Assembly: GCF_000376565.1 (NCBI RefSeq)
Contig: NZ_BARG01000063.1
Location: 62,001-126,000 of the forward strand
From: Streptomyces hokutonensis
Lineage (GTDB): Bacteria; Actinomycetota; Actinomycetes; Streptomycetales; Streptomycetaceae
Length of the DNA stretch: 64,000 nucleotides
Reading direction: 5' to 3'
In this document: positions 41,951 through 50,080 of the stretch, piece after piece
How the letters are laid out: each line of letters opens with the position of its first letter
Position numbering within the stretch: the stretch's first letter is position 1
Position numbers and translations under genes: made by a program
The notes under the pieces: model-generated
Databases searched by the model: none
Told to the model about the DNA's origin: nothing
What the model saw: the letters and a program-made list of their open reading frames with translations, nothing else

Positions 41951-42548
41951 GTTCCTCGGCTACTTGGAGTCCCGCAAGAACCTCACCGGCAGCGCGTGCG
42001 GGCTCGTCGGGCTGGTGCTGACGTTCGTGGGGGTGGCGGGGCCGTACTGGCCGGTCGTGGTCGTCGGGCTGTACGGCGCGGGCGCGCTGATCGCGCCGCC
42101 GGAACGGCCGCCGCTGCCCGACTTCCCCGATCCGTCGGCCCAACTGGCGGAACTGCGCGACGACTTCGAGAGGCTGGGCGGATACCTCGGCGCGATCGAG
42201 CTGCCGCCGGCCGCCGACGGACGGCTCACCGAGCTGAACCAGCTCCTCGCCGGGCTGCTCGATCCGCAGGTCACCCAGGATCTCGCGCAGGACCCGGAGG
42301 GCGTGCACATCCTGTCGCGGGCGATCCGGCAGGACGTACCGGAGGCGGTCGACACCTTCGTACGGACGCGGTGGTGGACGCGGCTGGCGCCCGGCGCCGA
42401 ACCGCCGGAACGCCATCTGGAACGGCAGTTGACGGTGCTTCAGGAGGAGGCTCAGGGGCTGGCGAGAGGGCTTCGTGAGGCTGAGGAGCGGCGGCAGGAG
42501 ACGCACACCCGGTTCCTGGAGGAGCGCGGGCGTACTCAGGACAGGTGA
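41937..42548 (+). CDS. Two-TM membrane protein with coiled-coil tail, TelA neighbour
   Basis: A 203-residue protein. The first 55 residues hold two hydrophobic segments (ACGLVGLVLTFVGVAGPYW, PVVVVGLYGAGALIA). The rest is helical, ending in a strongly charged coiled coil (EEAQGLARGLREAEERRQET). The GTG at 41937 overlaps the end of the vWA gene by 14 bases and follows GAGGAG. In other bacteria TelA often pairs with XpaC-type membrane proteins; this may be a counterpart, but I see no decisive signature. Its 3' end overlaps the convergent kinase gene by 13 bases. Confidence 0.7.
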   Translation: MATSKFLGYLESRKNLTGSACGLVGLVLTFVGVAGPYWPVVVVGLYGAGALIAPPERPPLPDFPDPSAQLAELRDDFERLGGYLGAIELPPAADGRLTELNQLLAGLLDPQVTQDLAQDPEGVHILSRAIRQDVPEAVDTFVRTRWWTRLAPGAEPPERHLERQLTVLQEEAQGLARGLREAEERRQETHTRFLEERGRTQDR

Positions 42549-43699
42549 TCCAACAGGATCAGCAGCAGGACGACCAGGAGCAGTACGCCGACCACCTTCA
42601 GGGGGCCGAACCGGGAGCCACGCGTGTCCTCCGGCGGTGCCACCGGGACCGGCACCGGCTGTCGTACAGGCGGGTTGAACACGTCGTGTCCCGTCACCGC
42701 CGCGCGGGTGCACCACGGGCAGGTCGGGAGGTGGGAGCCGTAGGTGTGCAGGGGGCGGGTCGGGCAGGCCTGGACGTGGGAGCGTTCCTGGTCGAGGGCG
42801 CGCAGCCAGACCTCCGGGGTGGGGCGGGCGGCGGGGGCGTGGACGCCCGGGCCGAAGGCCGTGTGGGCCAGGGTGAGGAGGCCGGGCGGGAGGACCGAGG
42901 GGTCCACGGTGCCGCGCGGGATGACGACCGCCTCGGGGCGGACGACGTAGGAGACGCTCGCGGCGATGTTGTCCTTGACCGTCGACTCGGAGGTGCTGTC
43001 GTGCGGGACACCGCCGAAGGGGTGGTTGCCGGCCGTCAGGAGCTGGTAAATGAGCACCGCCAGCGCGAAGTTGTCGCTCTCCGGGGTGGCCGCCGCACCC
43101 GACTGGCGTTCCGGTGAGGAGTAGTCGGTGGTGTGCATCAGGCACGGGAAGTGCTCGCCGGTCCCCGGGTCGGTGAAGGCGATGGAGTCGCAGTCGAGGA
43201 ACGTGACGAAGCCGTTGGCGTCGACGACGACGTTGCTCGACGAGAAGTCGCCGATGACGAGACCGTCGTAGTGCATGCGGGCCGTCATGAAGGCCAGGTT
43301 CCAGGAGACGCCGAGCAGGAAGCGCCAGTCCGCGCGGTCGGGGAAGAGGCGCAGGCGCTGGGCGCGGGTGAACAGGCCGACCAGCTGGACGTGTTGGGGT
43401 TCGCCGAAGCGGCGCATGGCGTAGCCGAGGAAGGCGTCGTCGGGGCCGCGGGCGATGGCGGTGGGCCAGGCGAGTTCGGGCGACTGGTTGGCGTCGGTGG
43501 GGCGGGCCGCGAGCGGTGACATGGTCAGCATGCGGGCGAGGCGGCGCTCCAGGTCCGGGCCCGGGCGGTCGCGGTAGAGCTTGACGACGATCGTGTCGTC
43601 GCCCTCGACGGGGAAGACGGCCGCCTGGCCGCCGCCCTTGAGCGGGAGTTCGGCGAGGACTACTGGCTTGCCGTCCAGGTGGACGGTGCGGCCGGTCAC
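42536..43699 (-). CDS. Atypical protein kinase with zinc ribbon and C-terminal TM (TerY triad)
   Basis: A 387-residue kinase-fold protein. A glycine loop (LPLKGGGQAAVFPV) and the ATP lysine K40 in VVKLYRDRPG are seen. The catalytic loop reads VIGDFSSSNVVV in place of HRD...N, and DFG is LDCDS. A Cys/His cluster CPTRPLHTYGSHLPTCPWC near residue 330 should bind zinc, and the last residues form a membrane helix (VVGVLLLVVLLLILL). This is the layout of the kinase in the TerY-PP2C-kinase triads described for Ter stress systems. The GTG at 43699 overlaps the PP2C stop by four bases. Confidence 0.85.
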   Translation of the reverse strand: MTGRTVHLDGKPVVLAELPLKGGGQAAVFPVEGDDTIVVKLYRDRPGPDLERRLARMLTMSPLAARPTDANQSPELAWPTAIARGPDDAFLGYAMRRFGEPQHVQLVGLFTRAQRLRLFPDRADWRFLLGVSWNLAFMTARMHYDGLVIGDFSSSNVVVDANGFVTFLDCDSIAFTDPGTGEHFPCLMHTTDYSSPERQSGAAATPESDNFALAVLIYQLLTAGNHPFGGVPHDSTSESTVKDNIAASVSYVVRPEAVVIPRGTVDPSVLPPGLLTLAHTAFGPGVHAPAARPTPEVWLRALDQERSHVQACPTRPLHTYGSHLPTCPWCTRAAVTGHDVFNPPVRQPVPVPVAPPEDTRGSRFGPLKVVGVLLLVVLLLILLDHLS

Positions 43700-44487
43700 G
43701 GGGTCACCGCGCGCACGGCCCGCAGGAGCGTCTTGTCGTCGCCGTTGAGACTGGTCAGCCGGTCGGAGCGGAGGAGTGCGGCGATGTTCTCGCTGGCGCT
43801 GTCGGTCACCGGTCCCGGGGTGTCCAGGGAGCGCAACACGGCTTCCACGAAAGAGGTGTTGGGCTGCTGCGGGCCGCCGCCGGGGGTGGAGAGCGCGGCC
43901 TGGGCGAGGCCGTCGGTGGACAGGAGCACTCCGTCGACGCGCGGGTCCGCCACGCAGTCGGTGTGCAGTCGGCGGGGCGCGTCGGGCGAGGTGAGGAAGA
44001 CGGTCTCGTTGCTGTACTCGCTGACGGCGGGCGGCTGCGGCAGGAGGTGGAACTGCCGTTGTCCGTCCTCGGTTCCGGCGCGTACGACGACGAAACCGTC
44101 GCCGACGCTGAGATGGCCGAGCCAGCCGGGGGTGAGGACGACGACGGTGAGGGTGGTGGCGTAGTCGGGGGCGGCGGCGCCGTAGGTGTCCAGGAAGATC
44201 TTCGCTACGTCGTGGAAGGCGTCGGCGAGCAGGTCGTGGACCTCGATGCCGGGCGGGCAGCCGGACGCGGCGGCGGCCCGGCGCCGGAAGTGCTCGGCCG
44301 CCAACTCGACGGCGTGCAGGGCCCCTTGGTCGGAGTGCGGGCGGCTGCCCGCGCCGTCCGCGACGGCGAGCACGGTCACCGGCGCGGACGCCACATAGGT
44401 GCAGGCGTCCTGGCAGGGGGTGCCGGTGCGGCGGTGGCGGTAGCCCTCGACGCTGAGGCCGTGGATGCGCCAGGGCGACGCGGCCAC
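43696..44487 (-). CDS. PP2C-family protein phosphatase (TerY triad)
   Basis: A 263-residue PP2C phosphatase. Metal-binding motifs are AVADGAGSRPHSDQGA (Asp/Gly), LSVGDGFVVVRAG and LLSTDGLAQAAL, with GDDKTLL near the end. The sequence starts with IHGLSVEGYRHRRTGTPCQD, the usual opening of TerY-linked PP2C proteins. It probably reverses phosphorylation by the neighbouring kinase on TerY or TelA. The GTG at 44487 comes three bases after the TerY stop, and its stop overlaps the kinase start. Confidence 0.9.
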   Translation of the reverse strand: MAASPWRIHGLSVEGYRHRRTGTPCQDACTYVASAPVTVLAVADGAGSRPHSDQGALHAVELAAEHFRRRAAAASGCPPGIEVHDLLADAFHDVAKIFLDTYGAAAPDYATTLTVVVLTPGWLGHLSVGDGFVVVRAGTEDGQRQFHLLPQPPAVSEYSNETVFLTSPDAPRRLHTDCVADPRVDGVLLSTDGLAQAALSTPGGGPQQPNTSFVEAVLRSLDTPGPVTDSASENIAALLRSDRLTSLNGDDKTLLRAVRAVTP

Positions 44488-44490
44488 CGC

Positions 44491-45252
44491 TCAGCTCTCC
44501 CAGGCCGGGCGCTGGGTCTTGAACTGGCTGAAGATCTTCTCGAAGACCTCGTCGCCCGCGCCCTTCTGCTCGGCGTTGGCGCTGGCCGACATCATCTGGA
44601 GCAGCTCGCGGAACGGGAAGCCCTGGATGCGGGCGTTGAACTTCGGCGCGAACGCCTGGAGCACCTGCTCGCCGCGGTCGGTGATGCCGCCGACGCCGAT
44701 CGCGTAGAGCCGGAAGCGGCGGGCCTGCTGCTCCTCGGCGAGGACGGGCAGCAGCCGGTGCCAGGAGTCGGTCATATGGCCGGTGCCGTCGGTGGGGAGG
44801 CCGTCGGTGACCAGGCAGATCTGCGGGCGGTAGTACTGGAGTCCGGAGGCGCGCAGCTCCGCCTTGCGGGCCGCCACGACCTGCATGGCCAGCTCCAGCG
44901 CCTCCGTCATCAGCGTCACGCCGGACGCGGTGAAGCGGGGTGCCTGGAAGGCGTGCGCGGGCACGAAGGGGCTCATCGGGGTGCGCGGGTCGAGGAGTTG
45001 GGGTCCGCGCCAGGCGCCGACGCCCCGGCCGCCGAAGGTGATCACGGCGACCTCGACGCTGTAGCTGAGGGAGACGTCGTCGTGGAGTTCGCGGGTCCAG
45101 TCGGCGAGCGCGTCGTTGAGGGTCTGGATCGGCGCCCCCGCCATGGAACTCGACGTGTCGAGGCACAGCACCAGCGGCAGCCGTTGCGCGTTGTTCTCGA
45201 ACTCGATGTCGGCGTACTCCGCCGGCAGCGTGGGCGGGTATTCGCTGTGCAT
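44491..45252 (-). CDS. terY: TerY-like vWA domain protein
   Basis: A 253-residue single vWA domain protein, cytoplasmic. The MIDAS motif is LCLDTSSSMAGAPIQTLNDA; further elements are TASGVTLMTEALELAMQ and ICLVTDGLPTDGTG. It is of the TerY type, the vWA protein of tellurium/stress (Ter) operons. With the PP2C and the zinc-ribbon kinase it forms the so-called TerY-P triad. Start ATG 45252 follows AGGAG at five bases. Confidence 0.9.
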   Translation of the reverse strand: MHSEYPPTLPAEYADIEFENNAQRLPLVLCLDTSSSMAGAPIQTLNDALADWTRELHDDVSLSYSVEVAVITFGGRGVGAWRGPQLLDPRTPMSPFVPAHAFQAPRFTASGVTLMTEALELAMQVVAARKAELRASGLQYYRPQICLVTDGLPTDGTGHMTDSWHRLLPVLAEEQQARRFRLYAIGVGGITDRGEQVLQAFAPKFNARIQGFPFRELLQMMSASANAEQKGAGDEVFEKIFSQFKTQRPAWES

Positions 45253-45278
45253 GACTTCTCCTGGCGGTAGTACGGGGA

Positions 45279-46214
45279 TCACGAGCTGCCGCGGGCGTGG
45301 TGCCGGGCGGCGGGTGGGAAGGCGTACAGGACGTCGGAGTCGGGTTCGCGGGCGTCGGTGACCTCGACCTGCGCGCCGGGCTCGGGCGGGGTGCGGTCGG
45401 GCTCGGCCCACACCGCCCGGTAGAGGACGTGGTCGAGTTCGACGTAGCCCTGCGGGTGAAGTGCCGTACGGACTACGGCCGTTCGGGACGGACCGGTGCG
45501 GGGACCGACCCGGCGGCCGGGGGACGGGGGCGGTGCGGGGGCGGGCGGGACGGGCCGGAGCCTGGCGGTGGTCTCGGCGGGTTCCGGGCCTGCGTCCGCT
45601 GCGGCGGTGGCCATGGCTGTCGCCGGGGCGCGGGAGCGGCGGACGGCCAGGAAGAGGCCGAGGAGCAGGAGGAGGAGTACGGCGGTCAGGGCGAGGAGGA
45701 GGGGCAGCGGGTAGCCCTTGGACTTCGGTTCTCCGACGGTGAAGGTGTGTTTGCCGAGTTCGGCGACGCCCTGCTTGCCGATCAGCTGGCTGCCGGTCCG
45801 CGAGGATCCCTGAAGCGCCGTGCACACCTCGTCGTCGCCGCAGCTGCCGAGGGCTTTCAGCGTCTCTTTGTCCAGCCGGTCGATCGTGGCGTCCGGGTCG
45901 ACGAGCCGCTGGCCGGCCAGGATGAACAGCAAGGTGCCGCCCTGGCCGGTGTGGACGCCGGCCGGTACCTGTACCTGAAGGTTCTTGAGGTTCTGACGGA
46001 CGGCGGCCTGGCCGATCCGCCGACTGCCCTCCAGGTCCAGGGACTTGTTCAGCCTGACGGTGACCACGACCCCGTCGTCGAGCGCGTCGTTCCAGCACTC
46101 CAGCCGCGTCGGGAAATCCTTGCCGCAGGGATCATCGGCGGCAGCCGGCGTCCCCGCCGGAATCACCGCGATCAACAGACCGAACAGCAAGGCAGTGCAC
46201 AACGTACGTCTCAT
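45279..46214 (-). CDS. Secreted/membrane-anchored protein of the Ter region, unknown
   Basis: A 311-residue protein with a signal peptide (residues 1-26), an external domain of about 140 residues with four cysteines (CGKDFPTRLECWNDALDD near the start, and later SCGDDEVC), a membrane helix (168-191, PLLLALTAVLLLLLLGLFLA) and a Pro-rich cytoplasmic tail. No enzyme motif is seen. It lies 26 bases upstream of TerY, on the same transcript, and could be the input sensor of the triad. This is inference from topology and position. Confidence 0.7.
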   Translation of the reverse strand: MRRTLCTALLFGLLIAVIPAGTPAAADDPCGKDFPTRLECWNDALDDGVVVTVRLNKSLDLEGSRRIGQAAVRQNLKNLQVQVPAGVHTGQGGTLLFILAGQRLVDPDATIDRLDKETLKALGSCGDDEVCTALQGSSRTGSQLIGKQGVAELGKHTFTVGEPKSKGYPLPLLLALTAVLLLLLLGLFLAVRRSRAPATAMATAAADAGPEPAETTARLRPVPPAPAPPPSPGRRVGPRTGPSRTAVVRTALHPQGYVELDHVLYRAVWAEPDRTPPEPGAQVEVTDAREPDSDVLYAFPPAARHHARGSS

Positions 46215-46294
46215 GACGACCCCCCGTTGGCGCCCATAGTGGAGGCAACAGGGCCGTGGCCGAAAGGGGTTGACTGAGAATGCTCAATTCACTT

Positions 46295-46756
46295 CTACAG
46301 CTGGAAAACCTGATGACAACGGGTGAACATCTGTCGCGCCCGTTCCACCCAATCACTGGCCAGAACATCGAAGTCGGCCTGTGAGATCCGGCAGGTCAGC
46401 GGGAGGTCGCAGACTCCGGCGAGGCAGGGGCTCGGTCCGCGCACGTCCCACACCGACAGCATGGGATTCAGCTGTTCGGTGTTCCACGCGTTGGACGCGG
46501 CGGCGGCGATCGCCAATTGATCCTTGCGCAGAGAATGACCGTCGGTGACAAAAGCGACGAGAAGTCTTTTCGTGGTCATGAAACGCACGGTGAGCGTGCG
46601 CCCCGACCCTTCTAGATCGAATTGCAGGGAGAGGGAATCGACCTCGCTCTCGACGTGGTAATTCCGGCGGGCGCCCCAGGTGTGGGTCAACTGCCGCCAG
46701 GACGAGGCGATGTCGTAGTCCCGGCCGGGCGGGATCGAGGCCTCAGGCGTCGCCAC
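46295..46756 (-). CDS. YbjN-like (type III secretion chaperone fold) protein
   Basis: A 153-residue soluble protein. The N-terminal helix (IASSWRQLTHTWGARRNYHV) and the sheet (RFMTTKRLLVAFVTDGHSLR) resemble the YbjN/T3SS-chaperone-like fold common in actinobacteria, but the match is by feel and moderate. Three or four Cys lie in the C-terminal third. The GTG at 46756 overlaps the 3' end of the kinase gene by 14 bases, so the two are co-translated. It may be a substrate or partner of that kinase. Confidence 0.65.
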   Translation of the reverse strand: MATPEASIPPGRDYDIASSWRQLTHTWGARRNYHVESEVDSLSLQFDLEGSGRTLTVRFMTTKRLLVAFVTDGHSLRKDQLAIAAAASNAWNTEQLNPMLSVWDVRGPSPCLAGVCDLPLTCRISQADFDVLASDWVERARQMFTRCHQVFQL

Positions 46757-47726
46757 GGACCACCGCCCGCGTGACCATGTCGTCGGTGAGGCCCGCGTCC
46801 AGCAGGGCCTGCGCGTGCAGCAGCAGACAGGACGGCACCGGCAGACTCGTACCGCCCCCGCGCCGGGCCACCAGCTCGCTGCGCCGGACCTCGATCGTGC
46901 GGGCCACGGCGGGCGGCGGCCAGACCGCGGCGCGCGGCTGCGCCAGCAACTCACCGAGGAGGACGTCCAGTCGGGGCCGCTCACCGGGCCGCTTCGCCAA
47001 GCACCGCGCGAGCAGCGGCCGTAGCCCCGCCGGTACGCCGTCCAGGTCGGGTTCGCGGTGCACCACCCGCAGGCTCACCGCCTCGCCCGAGCCGAACGGC
47101 GGGCGGCCGGTCAGCGCGTAGACGAGGACACCGCCGAGGGAGAACACGTCCGTGGGCGGGCCGACCGGTGCGGCCGTCATCTGCTCCGGCGACATGAACG
47201 GCGGGGTGCCGACCACGATGCCGGCCTGGGTGAGGCTCGGGGCGCCCTCGACGCGGGAGATGCCGAAGTCGATGACACGGGGGCCGTCCGAGGCGAGCAG
47301 CACGTTGGCCGGTTTGAGGTCGCGGTGGACCAGGTTGGCCGCGTGGATCGCCTGGAGCGCCTCGACGAGGAACGCGCCGAGCCTGCGGACCTGGGCCTCG
47401 GGCAGCGGCCCGTCGCTGCGGACGGCCTCGGCGAGGGAGGGCCCGGGCACGTACATCGTCGCCAGCCAAGGGAGTTCGGCCTCGGTGTCCGCGTCGACGA
47501 CCGCCGCCGTGTAGGCGCCGCTGACCAGCCGGGCGGCGGCGACCTCGCGGGCGAAGCGCTCGCGGAACTCCTGCTCGGCGGCGAGTTCGGGCCGTACGAC
47601 CTTCACCGCCACCTCGCGGCCGGCCGGGGAACGGCCGAGATACACCCATCCCATACCGCCGGAGCCGAGCCGCCCGGTGATCCGGTACGGCCCCACGCTC
47701 AGCGGATCGCTGACCGGAGTGCGCAC
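46743..47726 (-). CDS. Hanks-type Ser/Thr protein kinase (soluble)
   Basis: A 327-residue kinase with all Hanks motifs: RLGSGGMGWVYLG, K42 in VAVKVV, HRDLKPANVLL, DFGISR and VGTPPFMSPEQM in the activation region. It has no membrane helix or sensor domain after the kinase part, only a short tail (to 327) with a Leu-rich LLLHAQALLDAGLTDDM. The GTG at 47726 follows GAGG. It is translationally linked to the YbjN-like gene downstream, and lies next to the Ter-type region, whose kinase is of a different, degenerate type. Confidence 0.9.
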   Translation of the reverse strand: MRTPVSDPLSVGPYRITGRLGSGGMGWVYLGRSPAGREVAVKVVRPELAAEQEFRERFAREVAAARLVSGAYTAAVVDADTEAELPWLATMYVPGPSLAEAVRSDGPLPEAQVRRLGAFLVEALQAIHAANLVHRDLKPANVLLASDGPRVIDFGISRVEGAPSLTQAGIVVGTPPFMSPEQMTAAPVGPPTDVFSLGGVLVYALTGRPPFGSGEAVSLRVVHREPDLDGVPAGLRPLLARCLAKRPGERPRLDVLLGELLAQPRAAVWPPPAVARTIEVRRSELVARRGGGTSLPVPSCLLLHAQALLDAGLTDDMVTRAVVRGDA

Positions 47727-47826
47727 CCCGCTCACCTCACTTCGGGGTTCGTTGCAGGTTGTCCCGAGTGTCCCCCGAAATGCCGGTCTGGGCAGAGGTG
47801 ATGGGAGAAATGAAGGCCAACGGGTA

Positions 47827-47854
47827 AGGGCCCGCACGCCGTTGTGCGGGCCCT
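47827..47854. terminator. Strong hairpin downstream of pckG
   Basis: A perfect 11-bp stem, AGGGCCCGCAC with a 6-base loop GCCGTT and the complement. It lies 86 bases beyond the pckG stop. As a symmetric stem it may also stop transcripts from the other side. Its T-run is poor, as is usual for Streptomyces terminators. Confidence 0.8.
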
Positions 47855-47870
47855 CACCGTGCTACTGCCA

Positions 47871-47926
47871 CCGCGGCCGGCCGTGACGATCTGCTGGTCA
47901 GGGCACATTCGGTTGACCGGCCGCGG
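47871..47926. other. Large inverted repeat in the pckG 3' region
   Basis: CCGCGGCCGG (47871-47880) and its complement CCGGCCGCGG (47917-47926) enclose 36 bases. The structure sits between the pckG stop and the terminator and would fold in the 3' untranslated part of the pckG mRNA. It may be a second terminator arm or an mRNA-stabilising fold. Confidence 0.5.
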
Positions 47927-47939
47927 AGTCCTACGGGGA

Positions 47940-49763
47940 CTAGCCCAGGCGCTGCACCAGCGCGCGGTACTCGTCCCACAGTTCCTTCGGGGTGTGGTCG
48001 CCGAAGGTGTTGAGGTGGTCGGGGACCAGGGCCGCTTCCTCGCGCCACACGTCCTTGTCGACGGTGAGCAGGAAGTCGAGGTCGGCCTCGGAGAGGTCGA
48101 GGCCCTTGGTGTCGAGGGCACCCTTGGCCGGCAGCACGCCGATCGGGGTCTCGACGCCCTCGGCGCGGCCGTCGAGGCGGTCCACGATCCATTTCAGGAC
48201 ACGGCTGTTCTCGCCGAAGCCCGGCCACACGAACTTGCCCGCCTCGTTCTTGCGGAACCAGTTCACGTAGTAGATCTTCGGGAGCTTCGCCTGGTCCTTG
48301 CCCTTGGCCACGTCGATCCAGTGGCCCATGTAGTCGCCCATGTTGTAGCCGCAGAACGGCAGCATGGCGAACGGGTCGCGGCGCAGTTCGCCGACCTTGC
48401 CCTCGGCGGCGGCGGTCTTCTCGGAGGCCACGTTGGCGCCGAGGAAGACGCCGTGGTTCCAGTCGAAGGACTCCGTCACCAGCGGTACGGCGGAGGCGCG
48501 CCGGCCGCCGAAGAGGATCGCCGAGATCGGCACGCCCTTGGGGTCCTCCCACTCGGGCGCGATGATCGGGCACTGCGAAGCGGGCACGGTGAAGCGGGCG
48601 TTGGGGTGGGCGGCGGGCGAACCGGACTCCGGTGTCCAGGAGTTGCCCTTCCAGTCGGTGAGGTGGGCCGGAGTCTCCTCCGTCATGCCCTCCCACCAGA
48701 TGTCGTTGTCGTCGGTCAACGCCACGTTGGTGAAGACGGAGTTGCCCCACAGCGTCTTCATCGCGTTGGCGTTGGTGTGCTCACCGGTGCCGGGCGCGAC
48801 GCCGAAGAAGCCTGCCTCGGGGTTGATCGCGTAGAGCCGGCCGTCCTCGCCGAACCGCATCCAGGCGATGTCGTCACCGATGGTCTCCACGGTCCAGCCG
48901 GAGACGGTGGGCTCCAGCATGGCGAGGTTGGTCTTGCCGCAGGCGCTCGGGAAGGCGGCGGCCACGTACTTCGACTCGCCCTGCGGGGGCGTCAGTTTGA
49001 GGATCAGCATGTGCTCGGCCAGCCAGCCCTCGTCCCGCGCCATCACGGAGGCGATGCGCAGGGCGTAGCACTTCTTGCCGAGCAGCGCGTTGCCGCCGTA
49101 GCCGGAGCCGTAGGACCAGATCTCGCGGCTCTCGGGGAAGTGCGAGATGTACTTGGTGGAGTTGCACGGCCACGGCACGTCCGCCTCGCCCTCGGCCAGC
49201 GGCGCTCCGAGCGTGTGCACAGCACGCACGAAGAATCCGTCGGTACCGAGTTCGTCGAGGACGGGCTGTCCCATGCGCGTCATCGTGCGCATGGAGACGG
49301 CGACGTAGGCGGAGTCGGTGATCTCGACGCCGATCGCGGAGAGGTCCGAGCCGAGGGGGCCCATGCAGAACGGGACGACGTACATCGTCCGGCCCTTCAT
49401 GGAGCCGCGGAAGATGCCCTTTTCTCCCGCGAAGATCTCCCGCATCTCGGCGGGGGCCTTCCAGTGGTTGGTCGGTCCCGCGTCCTGCTCCTGCTCGGAG
49501 CAGATGAACGTCCTGTCCTCGACCCGGGCGACATCGGTCGGGTCGGAGGCGGCGTAGTAGGAGTTGGGGCGCTTGATCGGGTCGAGCTTCTGGAAGGTGC
49601 CCTTTCGGACGAGCTCCTCGCTCAGCCGCTCGTACTCGGCTTCTGATCCGTCACACCAGACCACGCTGTCCGGCTGGGTCAGTTCTGCGATCTCGTTCAC
49701 CCACGAGACCAGTTCCTTGTGTTCGGTGGGGATGACGGGGGGAGCCGCGATGTCGCGCGCCAC
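47940..49763 (-). CDS. pckG: Phosphoenolpyruvate carboxykinase (GTP)
   Basis: A 607-residue GTP-dependent PEPCK. The P-loop/active-site stretch is FPSACGKTNLAMLEP, with GDDIAWMRFGEDGRLYAINPE, the reactive Cys in the P-loop and FNW-type motif (SFDWNHGVFLGA). It converts oxaloacetate to PEP for gluconeogenesis. The GTG at 49763 follows AGGAG at five bases. A shorter distance to the divergent hemolysin-III gene is filled with a 317-base regulatory region. Confidence 0.97.
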   Translation of the reverse strand: MARDIAAPPVIPTEHKELVSWVNEIAELTQPDSVVWCDGSEAEYERLSEELVRKGTFQKLDPIKRPNSYYAASDPTDVARVEDRTFICSEQEQDAGPTNHWKAPAEMREIFAGEKGIFRGSMKGRTMYVVPFCMGPLGSDLSAIGVEITDSAYVAVSMRTMTRMGQPVLDELGTDGFFVRAVHTLGAPLAEGEADVPWPCNSTKYISHFPESREIWSYGSGYGGNALLGKKCYALRIASVMARDEGWLAEHMLILKLTPPQGESKYVAAAFPSACGKTNLAMLEPTVSGWTVETIGDDIAWMRFGEDGRLYAINPEAGFFGVAPGTGEHTNANAMKTLWGNSVFTNVALTDDNDIWWEGMTEETPAHLTDWKGNSWTPESGSPAAHPNARFTVPASQCPIIAPEWEDPKGVPISAILFGGRRASAVPLVTESFDWNHGVFLGANVASEKTAAAEGKVGELRRDPFAMLPFCGYNMGDYMGHWIDVAKGKDQAKLPKIYYVNWFRKNEAGKFVWPGFGENSRVLKWIVDRLDGRAEGVETPIGVLPAKGALDTKGLDLSEADLDFLLTVDKDVWREEAALVPDHLNTFGDHTPKELWDEYRALVQRLG

Positions 49764-50080
49764 GATTGCTCCTATGGTGAGGGATTTTGTCCTTGTTGCC
49801 CCGTGGGGGCTGCGACCCGGATGCTTCAGATGGTCGATCTTGGCGCTCATCCGGTGCCGACCGCACTCATTTGATCATCCGACTCGTCCGCCCATCTGTC
49901 CAGAGGGCCTCACAGACGAGCGACGTGAGGATCGCCACGTATCGAGATGTTTTCCGTGCGTCACCGTCGCTTCACCCCGGGTACCCGCACGTCGGCTACG
50001 CATGAGAGAGTGGCCACTTCTGGACCCCCATCTCGCCGCACTGACACGTAACTTACGGTTCCGTAGGTACGCTTGCGCGC
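49764..50080. other. Divergent intergenic region, pckG / hemolysin-III gene
   Basis: No convincing gene in these 317 bases. It should hold the promoters of both genes. The clearest element is the palindrome at 50054-50065 near the right end; I did not find convincing paired -35/-10 boxes. Confidence 0.5.
50054..50065. promoter_or_regulatory. TACGG-TT-CCGTA palindrome before the hemolysin-III gene
   Basis: TACGGTTCCGTA, with imperfect extension on both sides (ACTTACGG/CCGTAGGT), ends 15 bases before the ATG. This is a typical place and size for a repressor operator. The regulator is unknown. Confidence 0.45.

Noticed and set aside
42536..42548. Sequencing error causing overlap of two convergent genes
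   Set aside because: Both stop codons are clear and both reading frames are intact to their ends; a 13-base tail-to-tail overlap is acceptable in this genome type.
47827..47854. tRNA or structured RNA gene
   Set aside because: It is a simple perfect hairpin with a 6-base loop and no cloverleaf; best explained as a terminator.
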